Below, piece by piece: positions 35,120 through 45,480 of a DNA stretch of 64,000 nt. Made by a program: the position numbers and the translations under genes. Source of the DNA: Sesamum alatum (taxonomy: Eukaryota > Streptophyta > Magnoliopsida > Lamiales > Pedaliaceae); NCBI GenBank assembly GCA_034509735.1, contig JACGWO010000005.1, positions 29,604,479-29,668,478 of the forward strand. Reading direction: 5' to 3'. The notes below the pieces were generated by a model that did no database searches, was not told the origin of the DNA, and worked only from the letters and a program-made list of their open reading frames with translations. How positions within the stretch are numbered: the stretch's first letter is position 1; every line of letters starts with the position of its first letter.

Positions 35120-35122
<3 letters not shown>
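34101..35122. mobile_element. 1.02-kb palindromic (foldback, Tourist-like) element
   Basis: The left end ccttgtgtttggtttcattt and right end aaatgaaaccaaacaagg are complementary. The arms (about 34101-34490 and 34740-35122) continue to match inverted for hundreds of bases. Each arm holds a duplicated ~115-base unit (gagacaaaaaatactgtt/catgatttgacattgaacag). The centre is a smaller palindromic element at 34496-34728. No TSD was found for the outer ends. Confidence 0.65.
34496..34728. mobile_element. MITE-like palindrome at the centre of the larger one
   Basis: The left gggagaacggtccaaaacac is complementary to the right gtgttttgtcccgttctccc. Inside are further pairs (tgtttggttttgttttc with gaaaatgaaaccaaaca). 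The flanks share tatacat but not at exact TSD positions. Confidence 0.6.

Positions 35123-35159
<37 letters not shown>
35123..35159. repeat. (CT)n microsatellite
   Basis: A run of about 17 CT units directly against the right end of the palindromic element. Confidence 0.9.
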
Positions 35160-35163
<4 letters not shown>

Positions 35164-36003
35164 TCTTCTTAGATCCGAAGCTTTAAGCTCTAGTTTCTAT
35201 AGGCTTTCAAGTGATTTTTGAGGTGTTTTTCGGTATAGTGCAATACCATTAAAATTGAACCGTCTTATCCTAGAAGAAGTCGCATAGTACCCAATGCACA
35301 TGGGGCGTATAATTTCTTCAAGACAAGCAGTATTCTGTGCGATTCAGCTAAGTTTTCTTGTTTGGGTCGAGAGTTGTTACAAAACAACTCTCTTTGTGAA
35401 TTCTCTATTTATTTTTCCGTAAAAACAACATATCTAAATTGTTTCTCTTTTGTGTTCCAATGTGTTTGATTTACTCTGATTTCATACCTGTTAATGCAAA
35501 ATTGTTCTTAAAAAAATCTGATTTGGTATTTCAAAATGTTTACTACGATTGCCATACACTTTATTCCAACAAATTCTATCTTCAAATTCATCCATCTAAA
35601 TACTATGTCACGAGATTTATGAAATCTTGTTAATTTCATTTCTCTAGGTCTGTCGAGATTGGGGAATTTTGAGGGAGGGCCTTCCATTCCCTTGCTTCGT
35701 CTTGTTCCAGACCGTCTTCTTTGTGTCCATCTGTACCAATTAAGAACAAAAGGATTTTGGCAATTTCCAATCGAAATATAGAATTTTATTAATTATTATC
35801 AATTAGTTTGAATTATCATGCATGATGCATTAAAAAAGAACAGACTCAAAAAAGTCCAAACAGCCGACACAAAAAAGAAGATAAAAGAAACTCATGGAGC
35901 CAGTTGGGTGCAAGAAATCTGAAGGAAGCCAAACGGCCTAATCCAAGCGAAGGCCCAAGCAGAAGGCAATCCACGTGGATGCCCAGTGACAGGCCACACA
36001 AGA
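35160..36003. other. Unidentified non-coding stretch
   Basis: No gene is seen. The mixed composition (ttcggtatagtgcaatacca, gggtcgagagttgtt) looks like retroelement LTR or UTR sequence, but I cannot place it. There is a poly(A)-rich stretch around 35830-35900. Confidence 0.35.
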
Positions 36004-38280
36004 TGTGACACCCCCTACATAACTACACGGTTTTATCACTAAGTATACATCCTTCCTATGTATAACATATCTTATAAGAGATTCAATTTAAATGAATAAA
36101 ATCAATCCTATTAAACGCATAACATATATATATATATATGATAATGATAGAAGCTGTCCAAAAGTTTATATCTACTACGCCACATGTATACTCATATACA
36201 AAACTCCAAAAGATGAAAGTTTCAGGTTATTACAGAATCTAAAATGCAAACCCAACAAAAGACTAGATGTTTAATAATCATATAGACATAACCCTCGGCT
36301 TCAGATGTCACGGTTGACCCACCTATTCAGATCCATTTCACGACTTCAAATTTGACGTAGCTAGTCACCGTGATCTATCTCCTGATAAATATTGGCAAGG
36401 GATGAGCTGCCTACTCAATAAGTATAGCTAACCAGCCTATATACACACCCATAAATACATATCGTAATACAACCAACAAGTATTCGACATACAATCACCA
36501 CAAAATTATAAAGTAATCAATGCCACAATCATGTATCAGTCTACAATATAATCTCAAAATTCACAATTTATACTCTTGGGGCCCTGCTTACTCTAGTTGG
36601 AGTACATCAGTCAATGGTTCTGCCGGTTATCATCATCATCATCAATGTTATATCATATACAGCACAAGATATCCGTCGAATGTGATATCCCCACACTATC
36701 TGAGTGTGTAGCAATATCAGCACAGAACATCACAACGAACATGGCATCCCCACACCACCCCAGTGTGTAGCTATCAGCACAGGATATACCCCGCTACCCG
36801 AAATACCCTGGTACCCTACGCGCCATGGTACCTAGCTTATATTCATTTTTCTCATATCACATTGTCAATCACATCATCACAAACCATTGACTATGTTCCC
36901 CAACTAGGTAAGTCATCTCTTTATCTCAATTTAACGATGTACGTATAATTAACTTCTTCATTCAACTCCATGCAACAATAAATATAATATAAGGCAATCA
37001 TCTGTGAATCTTTATATTACATAAATAATCACAAATAAACACATAGAGACAACTTCACAGCATAACCACGTAATCCAAATAAGCATTTAAAAATACCAGC
37101 CAGGTTTATAACAAACAAGTACAATCATATATACTTATATAGGTTCAATTAACTATACTTACCTCGATCCCAAAATGATTATGCTAGTAGAAGGAGTTGA
37201 TTAGTCTTCTACTTTATCCCCGTGTCCTATAATACGTTATAATATGTATAATCAATATATATAGAAAATAACGTAAGTTACGAATGAAATTACTAAATAT
37301 ATGTGTATATTGTATATCGATCTTTAAAAATTTCTTTTATATTAAAATTCAAACCTTCGTTCCTTTTTTCGTCTAAATATCAGACACTATAAACTTCCTC
37401 CCTATATATCTAATTTATCAATTAACTCATAAGAGCTTATTTCATCAAACCCCTCATATTTTTATCACTATCGTTCTCTATAATATCCCTAAATGAAATT
37501 GTTACAAATATCCCATATTTCTTTTTAATAAATACCATATTTCTCAAATATAATTTCCTAACATTTCTCAAATATGATTCCCTACTATTCCTATTAATTT
37601 TGCCAATTCTTCACAATTATAATAATTATTTACACAATAATATATACAATTATGTATTTGGTTAAAAAACCCGGTTAATTTTGAATAATCCATTATACCA
37701 ACAACTAAATCCAATAGATTAAATAAATTCTAATTTATTGGCTATAATATTACCGGTCCAATTAAATATTTACCCGATCGCTAATTTGTATAAATGCTCA
37801 AATTTAATAAATTCTCCGATTAAATAGTAAATCGGATAGTACAAATAATATTTAATAAATGTTATAATTAAATAATATTAATATAGTAATTAATTTATAA
37901 TTTATAGTAAAATTTTACTAACCTGCTTTTGCACCCGAGATTAGCACTTTCAAGTGGGTGAAATGTGTGTTTTAAATTTGTGTGTGTTTGATTACTTAAA
38001 TAGTAAGTTAATAACATATATATATATATATATATTTATATAGGTGAAATGATAGTCAGCTACGTGTTGGCTGATCATATATATCAATTCATTTTTATTT
38101 TTTTAATAATTTTATTAAAATTACAATTTAGTCCCTCAATTTCTATATATATATAATTTGACCACAAATATTTTATAAAACTCCAATTTAGTCCTTTTAA
38201 GTTTTAATATATTTATAAGTTCAACCTATAACTTATAATTAATTTATATTTCCTTAATAATGACTAATTAGCCCCTCGAT
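36004..38280. repeat. Repeat-like stretch starting TGTGACACCCCC, possible retroelement LTR
   Basis: TGTGACACCCCC (36004-36015) is a common terminal motif of plant LTRs, as a start on the plus strand or an end on the minus strand. The DNA that follows is non-coding, with short repeats such as cccacactatctgagtgtgt/cccacaccaccccagtgtgt (36690-36770) and an AT-rich tail. The other end and a TSD were not found, and no retroelement protein is adjacent. Confidence 0.3.
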
Positions 38281-38359
38281 TATGAAAAAAAATACTATGG
38301 ACGTCACACAAGACTAATCGCATCTGTCAGCTGCCACCACCTAAGACACGTGGCATCTA

Positions 38360-38690
38360 GAATGAAAAAAAATCGAAGTTCATTCCTTTTCCGGTTGTAA
38401 CTGACCGTCCGGGAAAGGAGAAGTCCTACATATGGTAGGATATTCCTCCTCAATCGAAGCCCGATAAAGGTCAGATTCTGCCTTTTCCCCCCGAGACTTG
38501 GATCTGCATATAACTAGCCGGCCTCTTCCCACGAATGTGATTATGTTTTAGCATTACACTCAAGCACACAAAATCACAGTTCTATCTATTTTTCTTTCTT
38601 TATTTCGTTATTTTTTTGCTCTCATTTATTTACCGACTCAAACGTCGGGATACTAACATTTATTTTACAAGTTTAAGTCCATAGAGTTTG
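38360..38690 (+). mobile_element. Gypsy LTR-like fragment
   Basis: It contains a possible promoter (tgcatataactagcc, about 38502) and then tatttaccgactcaaacgtc gggatactaac at about 38624-38660. This parallels the tttactaacttaaacatc phrase of the LTR-like remnant at 21233-21265. No adjoining gag/pol is seen; a solo or truncated LTR is likely. Confidence 0.4.
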
Positions 38691-40839
38691 CAAAAAAGCC
38701 CAAAAATTTCGTGCAGATATTGGACCCGAGCATTTCAACTCGCATTATTGTAGTTTTCGGTATATTAATCAACTATAAATAAAGCAAAATAAAAAGTTTC
38801 AAATTTTATTTTTATACAAATAACAAATTATTTCCTACCTACTACATTTTACTTGTGTTCCCTACCCTGCCCCCTACTGCCTACAACCTGCCTCTTCGCT
38901 GTCCAAATCTATCGATGTTCCCTTGCCCTTGTTGTCTGCCCTTTTCTACCTTAGGGTTTATTTGGTTGGGTGAGAATTGGGTATATAAAGAAGTAGAAGG
39001 TAAATTTGGATGTATAAGAATAAGTTTGATATTTGGTTAAGAAGAATAAATGGAGGAGAGTGCTGAATGTATATGAAATCTCTCTGGAGTCCAATTTTAT
39101 TTTCGTCTAAAATTGGGCTGAAATGTGAATGTATAAGGTCAAAAAAGCAAAAAAGTACATATTTTATTTTTATTTACTCTATTACCCATATACATAATAT
39201 TCCACCATTTTTTTTCGTTCCCGCTAACAATACCGGTACATAATTTTTTAAAAAAGAATAGCCAAATCATCAACAAAAGTGTTGAATGCTAGTGTTTGGC
39301 AATTTCTTTATTGAGAGCATTAGTAGTAATTTTTTATTTTATTTATTGAATAGTTTAGAATAAATAAATACTCATTTTAATGAATATTTTATTAATAAAA
39401 AATATTCTTGTTCTTGTTTGATGAATATTTTTATTAATAAGATTTTTAAACTTTTGATATACTAAAAATTATTTTAGTATAATATTCATTTGTTTATTTT
39501 CTAATAAAAATAAAAAAAATGATTATTCAGTAAAAATGCAAAAATTAATCTTTTCTTTTCAGTTATTTTTCTCATACAAAACAAGAAAAATATTTAAGAT
39601 TTACTCTCATTCAAATCATACCAAATAATTTGAAAAAAAACTATGATTATTCTTTCTCTTCCCCTTACTTTTTTTACTTCCCTTCCCCCTTTCACTTCCC
39701 ATTTTCTCTCGCTTGAACCCTTAAACCCGTTTTCGCTCTTTCCCTCTCAACTCGCATCATGCCGTTCCTTCTTAAGCCCACCACCTCTCTCATCCCCCTT
39801 AAAGCCACCTTCAACATAGATTACAAGTTTATCAAATCTAGAACTTTTATTTTGTAGGAGTCTAGATCCACATGGTTATTAAGTAATTAATTAAATTTTA
39901 TGATCCATACATTTATAAATAAAAATAATGTGAGATAATTGAAGGTATAACGTGTGTTTTGTTGAAAATTAACAGCGTTAGTCATTTTATAATAATTAGC
40001 GCAGGGAGTTCTTTTGTTATTTTTTCAACATGTAGGGGTTTTCAACGATTTAATCAAAATATAGGATATTCATATATATGTAGTCTATTATGTGAGGGGT
40101 CGTTTACTTTTTGGAATGGAAAAGGCGGTGGATTGGTCCGTTTGAATAAAACTGAAGAATATGATAAATGCACATGTTTTATCAAGTGAAGTAAATTTTG
40201 GTTTCGATGGCTGATTTGTTAATCCTTTTTGTAGGGTGTATTTTATATTGTAGGATAATTTATGGGTATTACATGATAATTTTCAAAGATACCCTTATGG
40301 TCATACACTGTAGATTTTGGACTACTCATTGATTAGCTTGTAATTAACTCAAAAAATTGCATCAAAATTAGTGAACATTGATGTATTGATTTTTTTGTAT
40401 ATAGGGAAGTTAAAAATATTGGAATCAATTTGAATTACTCTTAAAAAATATTGATTAGTATGTTATTAATTGGAATCAATATTAAATAATTCCCAGAATA
40501 CAACTGAGTTAAAACTTAAAATTTGATTCCAATTCCCATAATACTTTTGGAGAGTTAAATAATTATTCTAAGAATTATTGATTCCAGTTAAAATTATTTT
40601 TTGAGTACGTTGCCTGTTAAAAAAATATTAGTTGTGTTAAAACTTATTCCCCATGTACAAAAAAATTAAATTATCATGTAAAAAAAATTCAATTGAGTTA
40701 AAATTAATTCTGGCTCAGTCATCAATCAACCGAGTTAATTCTCAAATACAACTGAGTTAAAGCTAAAAAACTATTAAAAATATAAATATGTTGATTTATT
40801 CTTTAAAAAAATGTAGAAATAACTTCGTATTAATTAATA
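38691..40839. other. AT-rich spacer without supported genes
   Basis: Short open frames only. C/T-rich stretches occur near 38850-38950 and 39655-39800. A palindrome-prone AT-rich segment runs through 39310-39600. Confidence 0.45.
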
Positions 40840-41320
40840 GGGTTAATTACACTTAGACGCCATCTAAAAATGCAAATTATACTTTTCTCCAAAAAAGTTT
40901 CGAAATTACACTTACACCCCCTCTAAAAATTCTCCGTTTACACCTTACCCCTTCCGTTAGAATTTGAAAAAAAAAATGAATGTTAGCCGAAATAATTACA
41001 TAAATTTTTAATTTTACTAACATTCTCATGTATATTTTTGTACTTATAAGGGAATAAATTTAATGTATATATTTGGAGTGAGATTAACATTATTACGTTT
41101 TGTTTCCTCAAATTTTACATGAGAATGTCAAATGATAGGTAAAATTAGAAATTTATGTAATTTTTTTTTCTAACGTCAACATTGTTCGTCCAAATCCTAA
41201 TGAAAGTGAGTCAAGTGTAAATGATAAATTTTCAGAAGGGGTGTATTGTGTAATTTAAATTTTTCTTTGGAAAAAAGTATAATTTTACATTTTCAGATGG
41301 GGTCTAAGTGTGATTAATCC
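40840..41320. mobile_element. Mutator-type MITE, 9-bp TSD
   Basis: A 481-bp element with ends gggttaattacacttagacg and gtctaagtgtgattaatcc, flanked by an exact taattaata at 40831-40839 and 41321-41329. No coding capacity. Confidence 0.87.
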
Positions 41321-41718
41321 TAATTAATATATATAATCTTGTCAGAAGTCAGGGACAAAAACATAAAATGCTGAGGAGTCAAAATGGGCCACGCAAGATA
41401 AGTGAATCTTGGCCCCCAGCCTTGACAAATAATATGGGACAATTTTTAAATTTTAAAGGCCAAACGAATAAATACCCAGTTGCCATCCATTGAAGTAAAT
41501 GGAGGATGTTGCTGAATTAATCCAAATATCAAGCAATATTTAGGCTAATCCAGTAAAGTAATCTGCCCTAACTAGAGAAGTCATTTTATTCTTTTTAAAT
41601 AATTATCATTGTGTTGTCATACTTATAAATTAAATAATACAACGATAAACAAACAATACTTGTTATATAATTTTAAACAAATATCAAAATAGAAATACTT
41701 TTAGTTTGAGATTGATAT

Positions 41719-43101
41719 GGGATAATTACATTTACACCTCTGCACCTATTATCTATTTACATAAATTATCTCTACCTTTTGAAAAATTACAGAAACCACC
41801 CCTAGCAACCTTTAAAATCCAAAAATACCCCTATTGACTTCGTCAAATTTTAATATAAATTTTGAAGGACAAAAATGCCCTTAGAGGTATTTCTGTAATT
41901 ACCAAAAGGTAGAGGGGGTGTTAATATAATGTTTATGAGGATGAGTAATATGACCCCATCTTATAAAATTAGTTACTCGATTATAAATGTAAATTAAAAA
42001 ATTATCATACTTGAATAAATTATTTAAAATTAAAAACTTATTTATCCTCTATTTTTATTTATAACTAAGTTTTATTAAAATTAATATATTATAATTTAAA
42101 ATAATTTATGAATTTTATATAAATCATATCAAAATTAGTAAAAATAAATAATTTATTTATGAAGAATATATTTTAAATTATTAATTTTTTTAAAAATTAT
42201 CCCTCACCCCCACCACCCCGCTTGCTCCTTCCTCGTCGCCTCCCTGCCTGCGCCCGACCCCCTTTCCATTTTCGCCCGCCTTAGTTGTCGCCCTCCTCCA
42301 CCTTCATCCACTATCTAAATATGTATGTAAAAAAATATAAACATATATTATATATGTATAAATATACAATTTTTTATATGTATAAATATATATATATATA
42401 TACATATATGTATAATTTATTAATTATAGTAAAATTTAGAATCTAAAATAATTTATACAATGATAGTTATAATTTAAATGTATAGCCTAGTACTAACTTT
42501 TTGTAATATATTAATTGAATAATTTAATATTTTAATTATTAAAATGTGTAATTTATGTAAAGATTCAATAAAAAAATTATTAATAAAATGATTTAAACTT
42601 AAATTTAAGTTTGATATAATTTATTAGTTTCAGTTATAGATAAAAATAGGGGATACAGAATTTTTTAATTTTAAGTACAAGTGTGATAATTATAATTTAA
42701 ATGTATAACCTAGTAACTAACTTTATAAATATATATTAATTAAATAATTTAATATTTCAATTATTAAAAACTGTAATTTTATATAGAGATTCAATTAAAA
42801 AAAAATTAATAAAATAATTTAAATTTGAATTTAAGTTTGATATAAATAATAAAAAATATATATAGGGTCATATTACTCATCCTTATAAACATTACATTAA
42901 GACCCCTTCTACCTTTTGGTAATTATAGAAACACCCCTAAGGGCATTTTTGTCCTTCAAAATTTATATTAAAGTTTGACCAAGTCAATAGGGGTATTTTG
43001 GGATTTTAAAGACTGTTAGGGGTGGTTTCTATAATTTTTCAAAAAGTAGGGATGGTTTCGTAAATGGACAATAAATGAGGGGGTGTAAATATAATTATCC
43101 C
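41719..43101. mobile_element. Foldback Mutator-type element, ~235-bp inverted repeats
   Basis: A 1383-bp element. The arms (about 41719-41955 and 42865-43101) begin gggataattacatttacacc and end ggtgtaaatataattatccc. Flanks are gattgatat (41710-41718) and aattgatat (43102-43110), matching at 8 of 9 positions. The AT-rich core holds two near copies of a ~200-bp segment (from about 42460 and 42670; both contain taatttaaatgtata and cctagta). A C-rich island occurs at 42200-42310. Confidence 0.8.
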
Positions 43102-43515
43102 AATTGATATTTGGAGGCGCAATACAATTACTTTGTTCTTTTCCAGGCTAAAAGGATGTTTTTCCTCGGACAAAACAGCAAGTCCTCTGAATTAATTTTA
43201 TAATTTATCTCTTTAAAATATTTATTTTAATTTAAAATTATAGATATATTTATTCAGCTTTAATATCTATGTTTAACGGTGAGATCATTTTTACTTGTTG
43301 AGAATGATTTTTTTTTATGATCCAGTTTAAGTAATAGAACTGGTGAATAAGAGTTAATTGCAAAATTTGCCCCATAATATACATCTTTTTGCAACTTTAG
43401 TCTCATGCTTTTGGAAAAAGACTATTAGTTCCATAATTTAATATTTTTTGTACAACTAGTCCCGCCGTAAAAAATGTGGAGGAAAAGCCAAAATAAATGT
43501 TAGGATGACCGATTG

Positions 43516-43893
43516 TGATGTGGAGAAAAACCATATTTGCAAAAAGACCCTCAAACTTATTACTAATTGCACCAAGGCCCTCATGGGAAGTTGGGGGAAA
43601 TTAAAAGAGAAGTTGTGGGGAGTTGAAGAGAAGGGGAGTTGAAAAGAAAGTGGGCTAGCGAAATGACGGAAATGCCCTCAGCAGATCAATTTTAGGCTGT
43701 AGGATCGAAGGGCAACGTTGTAATTTCACCCCCTAAAATGTACTATAAATAGGGGGTGAATTCATTGTTAAACTTACCTTTTTAATGAATAAGAATAGCA
43801 ACTTTTACATTTTTCATTACGTTTCTTTAGCTTCTTGAATTGATTTGGTGCACACGTGCGTAGGCTACGTACTTTCCGAATTATACACCATCA
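43516..43893 (+). repeat. 5' LTR
   Basis: Begins TGATGTGGAGAAAAACC and ends ATTATACACCATCA. A TATA-like ctataaatagggg lies at about 43743-43755. Compared with the 3' LTR it shows seven transitions and one transversion and no gap. Confidence 0.95.
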
Positions 43894-43895
43894 GC

Positions 43896-43914
43896 TTGGC
43901 GCCGTCTGTGGGAA
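43896..43914 (+). other. Primer-binding site candidate
   Basis: TTGGCGCCGTCTGTGGGAA lies just inside the 5' LTR. Its first part (TGGCGCCGT) is complementary to the 3' end of plant tRNA-Asp as I know it; the rest matches poorly. This position and motif are common in plant Gypsy elements. Confidence 0.6.
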
Positions 43915-43931
43915 AGAGTCTAGGCATCGAA

Positions 43932-45480
43932 GATGAACACCAGATCAAGGGCAAGAAGCGTGAACGTGGGGCAAGAGGACCCTGGGAGAAGAGAGGAGGA
44001 GGAGTAGGGTCACGCCCTAGCGAATCCACCAGCACCTGTTCAGAGGGTGGAGAACCAAGAGGAAGAGCAAGGCCGCGCCCTGGAGAATCCTCCGGCGCGA
44101 AGCCGAGAGGAATAAGGGCGCGAGGAGGTTGAGGCCCCACCAGTCATCCAGATAACTCAAGAGGCCCTCCACCAGTTGATAGAAGAGGCGTCTGCTCAGG
44201 CTGCCGCGAGGGCCGTAGCTCAGTACATTGCTGGTCAGGCAGCACCCCCGCGACCCATTCGCCATCCTGGGAGGGGGCAGGATGCACCTGCAAGGAGGCA
44301 GAGGCCCGATGAGGAAGCCTTTGAAGGCGTGGGTTATGAGGAGGAGGTCAATAGCAGGGCCACGCAGCCCGAGGATGATTTTTATCCTTCACCCCCTCGT
44401 AGAGCGGGAGGTGAAGAGGATTATTTCCTTCATCCGTCATATGGGGGGCATGAAGACAATTATATTCCCCCCCAAGGGGGAGGCAGCCAGCACAAGGAGG
44501 AGGATACTATGAGAGAGGAGCCCCTCCCCTGCACACCTTCCCTAACTCGCTGGGGCTTTCAGGATATCCGGCGCGACCTTTGGTAGTGGCACCTCCCCGT
44601 CGGAGCTCATTCGCCCCCATATATTGGCAGAAGCTATCCACCCAGGAATTAAGATTTCAAGTCTGAACGAGTATAGCGGAGTGGGGGATCCTCAGCTTCG
44701 ACCGCTTTATGGCCAGAGCCGATCTGCTGGACATCAATGATGCGGTATATTTGCAAATTATTTCGCACTATCCTTTCGGGGAAAGCCATGGCATGGTTCA
44801 ATCAGCTGCCGCCTGGGACTATCGAGTCATTTGAGCAACTTTTCCCAGCGCTTCCTGCACCACTTCTCGATTAACAGGCGGTAAGACCACTTCATACTTG
44901 TTTACAATAATCCAGCGGAAAAATGAAAGTTTGAGAGAATATGTGCAGCACTTCTCGGAAGCGGTATTAGAGGTCCCGCACGTGAATCCTAAGTTTTTGG
45001 CTAGCATCATGCAGCAAAATTTGAGAAGAGGACGATTTAAGGAGTCGATAGCAGGGAAGCCCCCTTCGACCCAGGAAGAGTTGTTGCTTCGAGCAGAGAA
45101 ATATATCCGGATAGAAGAAAAAGTGGATTGCGACCGGCGAATCCCCTCAAACGGAAAGCTGATGAAGAAGAAAGGAGATTTCCTCCCAGGTCAGAAGGAA
45201 TCAGGCGGGAAAGGAAGCCACCAATATCGGGGGAGTTAGTGAGGTACACCCCGTTGAATGCACCGCGAGTTCAAGTTCTTGCCGTGGCTGAACAGCAAGG
45301 GCTTGTGAGATGGCCCTATCCGATGAAAGATAATCCCCATAGGATGAAGTTTGACGAGTATTGTCACTTTCATAAAGATCGAGGCCACAACACGGAGGAA
45401 TGTCGCCATCTGAAAATGGAAATTGAGAAACTTATCAGGAGAGGCTACCTGAAGGAATTCGTGGCAAAGATGAAGCAAGG
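43932..45480 (+). pseudogene. gag of the Tat-type element, degenerate
   Basis: The likely start is ATG 43932 (MNTRSRARS), with a TAG 24 codons later. The acidic Pro-rich N-terminal part continues in another frame at 44176-44586. The capsid-like core (MAWFNQLPPGTIESFEQLF and RKNESLREYVQHFSEA) lies at about 44780-45060 across at least two frames. A zinc-knuckle-like CHFHKDRGHNTEEC is at about 45360-45405. The frame breaks rule out a functional Gag. Confidence 0.75.

Noticed and set aside
33992..35186. Tyr/Ile-rich open frames of 60-88 codons
   Set aside because: They arise from the palindromic AT-rich repeats and appear in mirrored copies on both strands.
38855..40189. Small open frames (61-76 codons) as genes
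   Set aside because: They are short, lie in AT-rich repeat DNA and have no family features or splice context.
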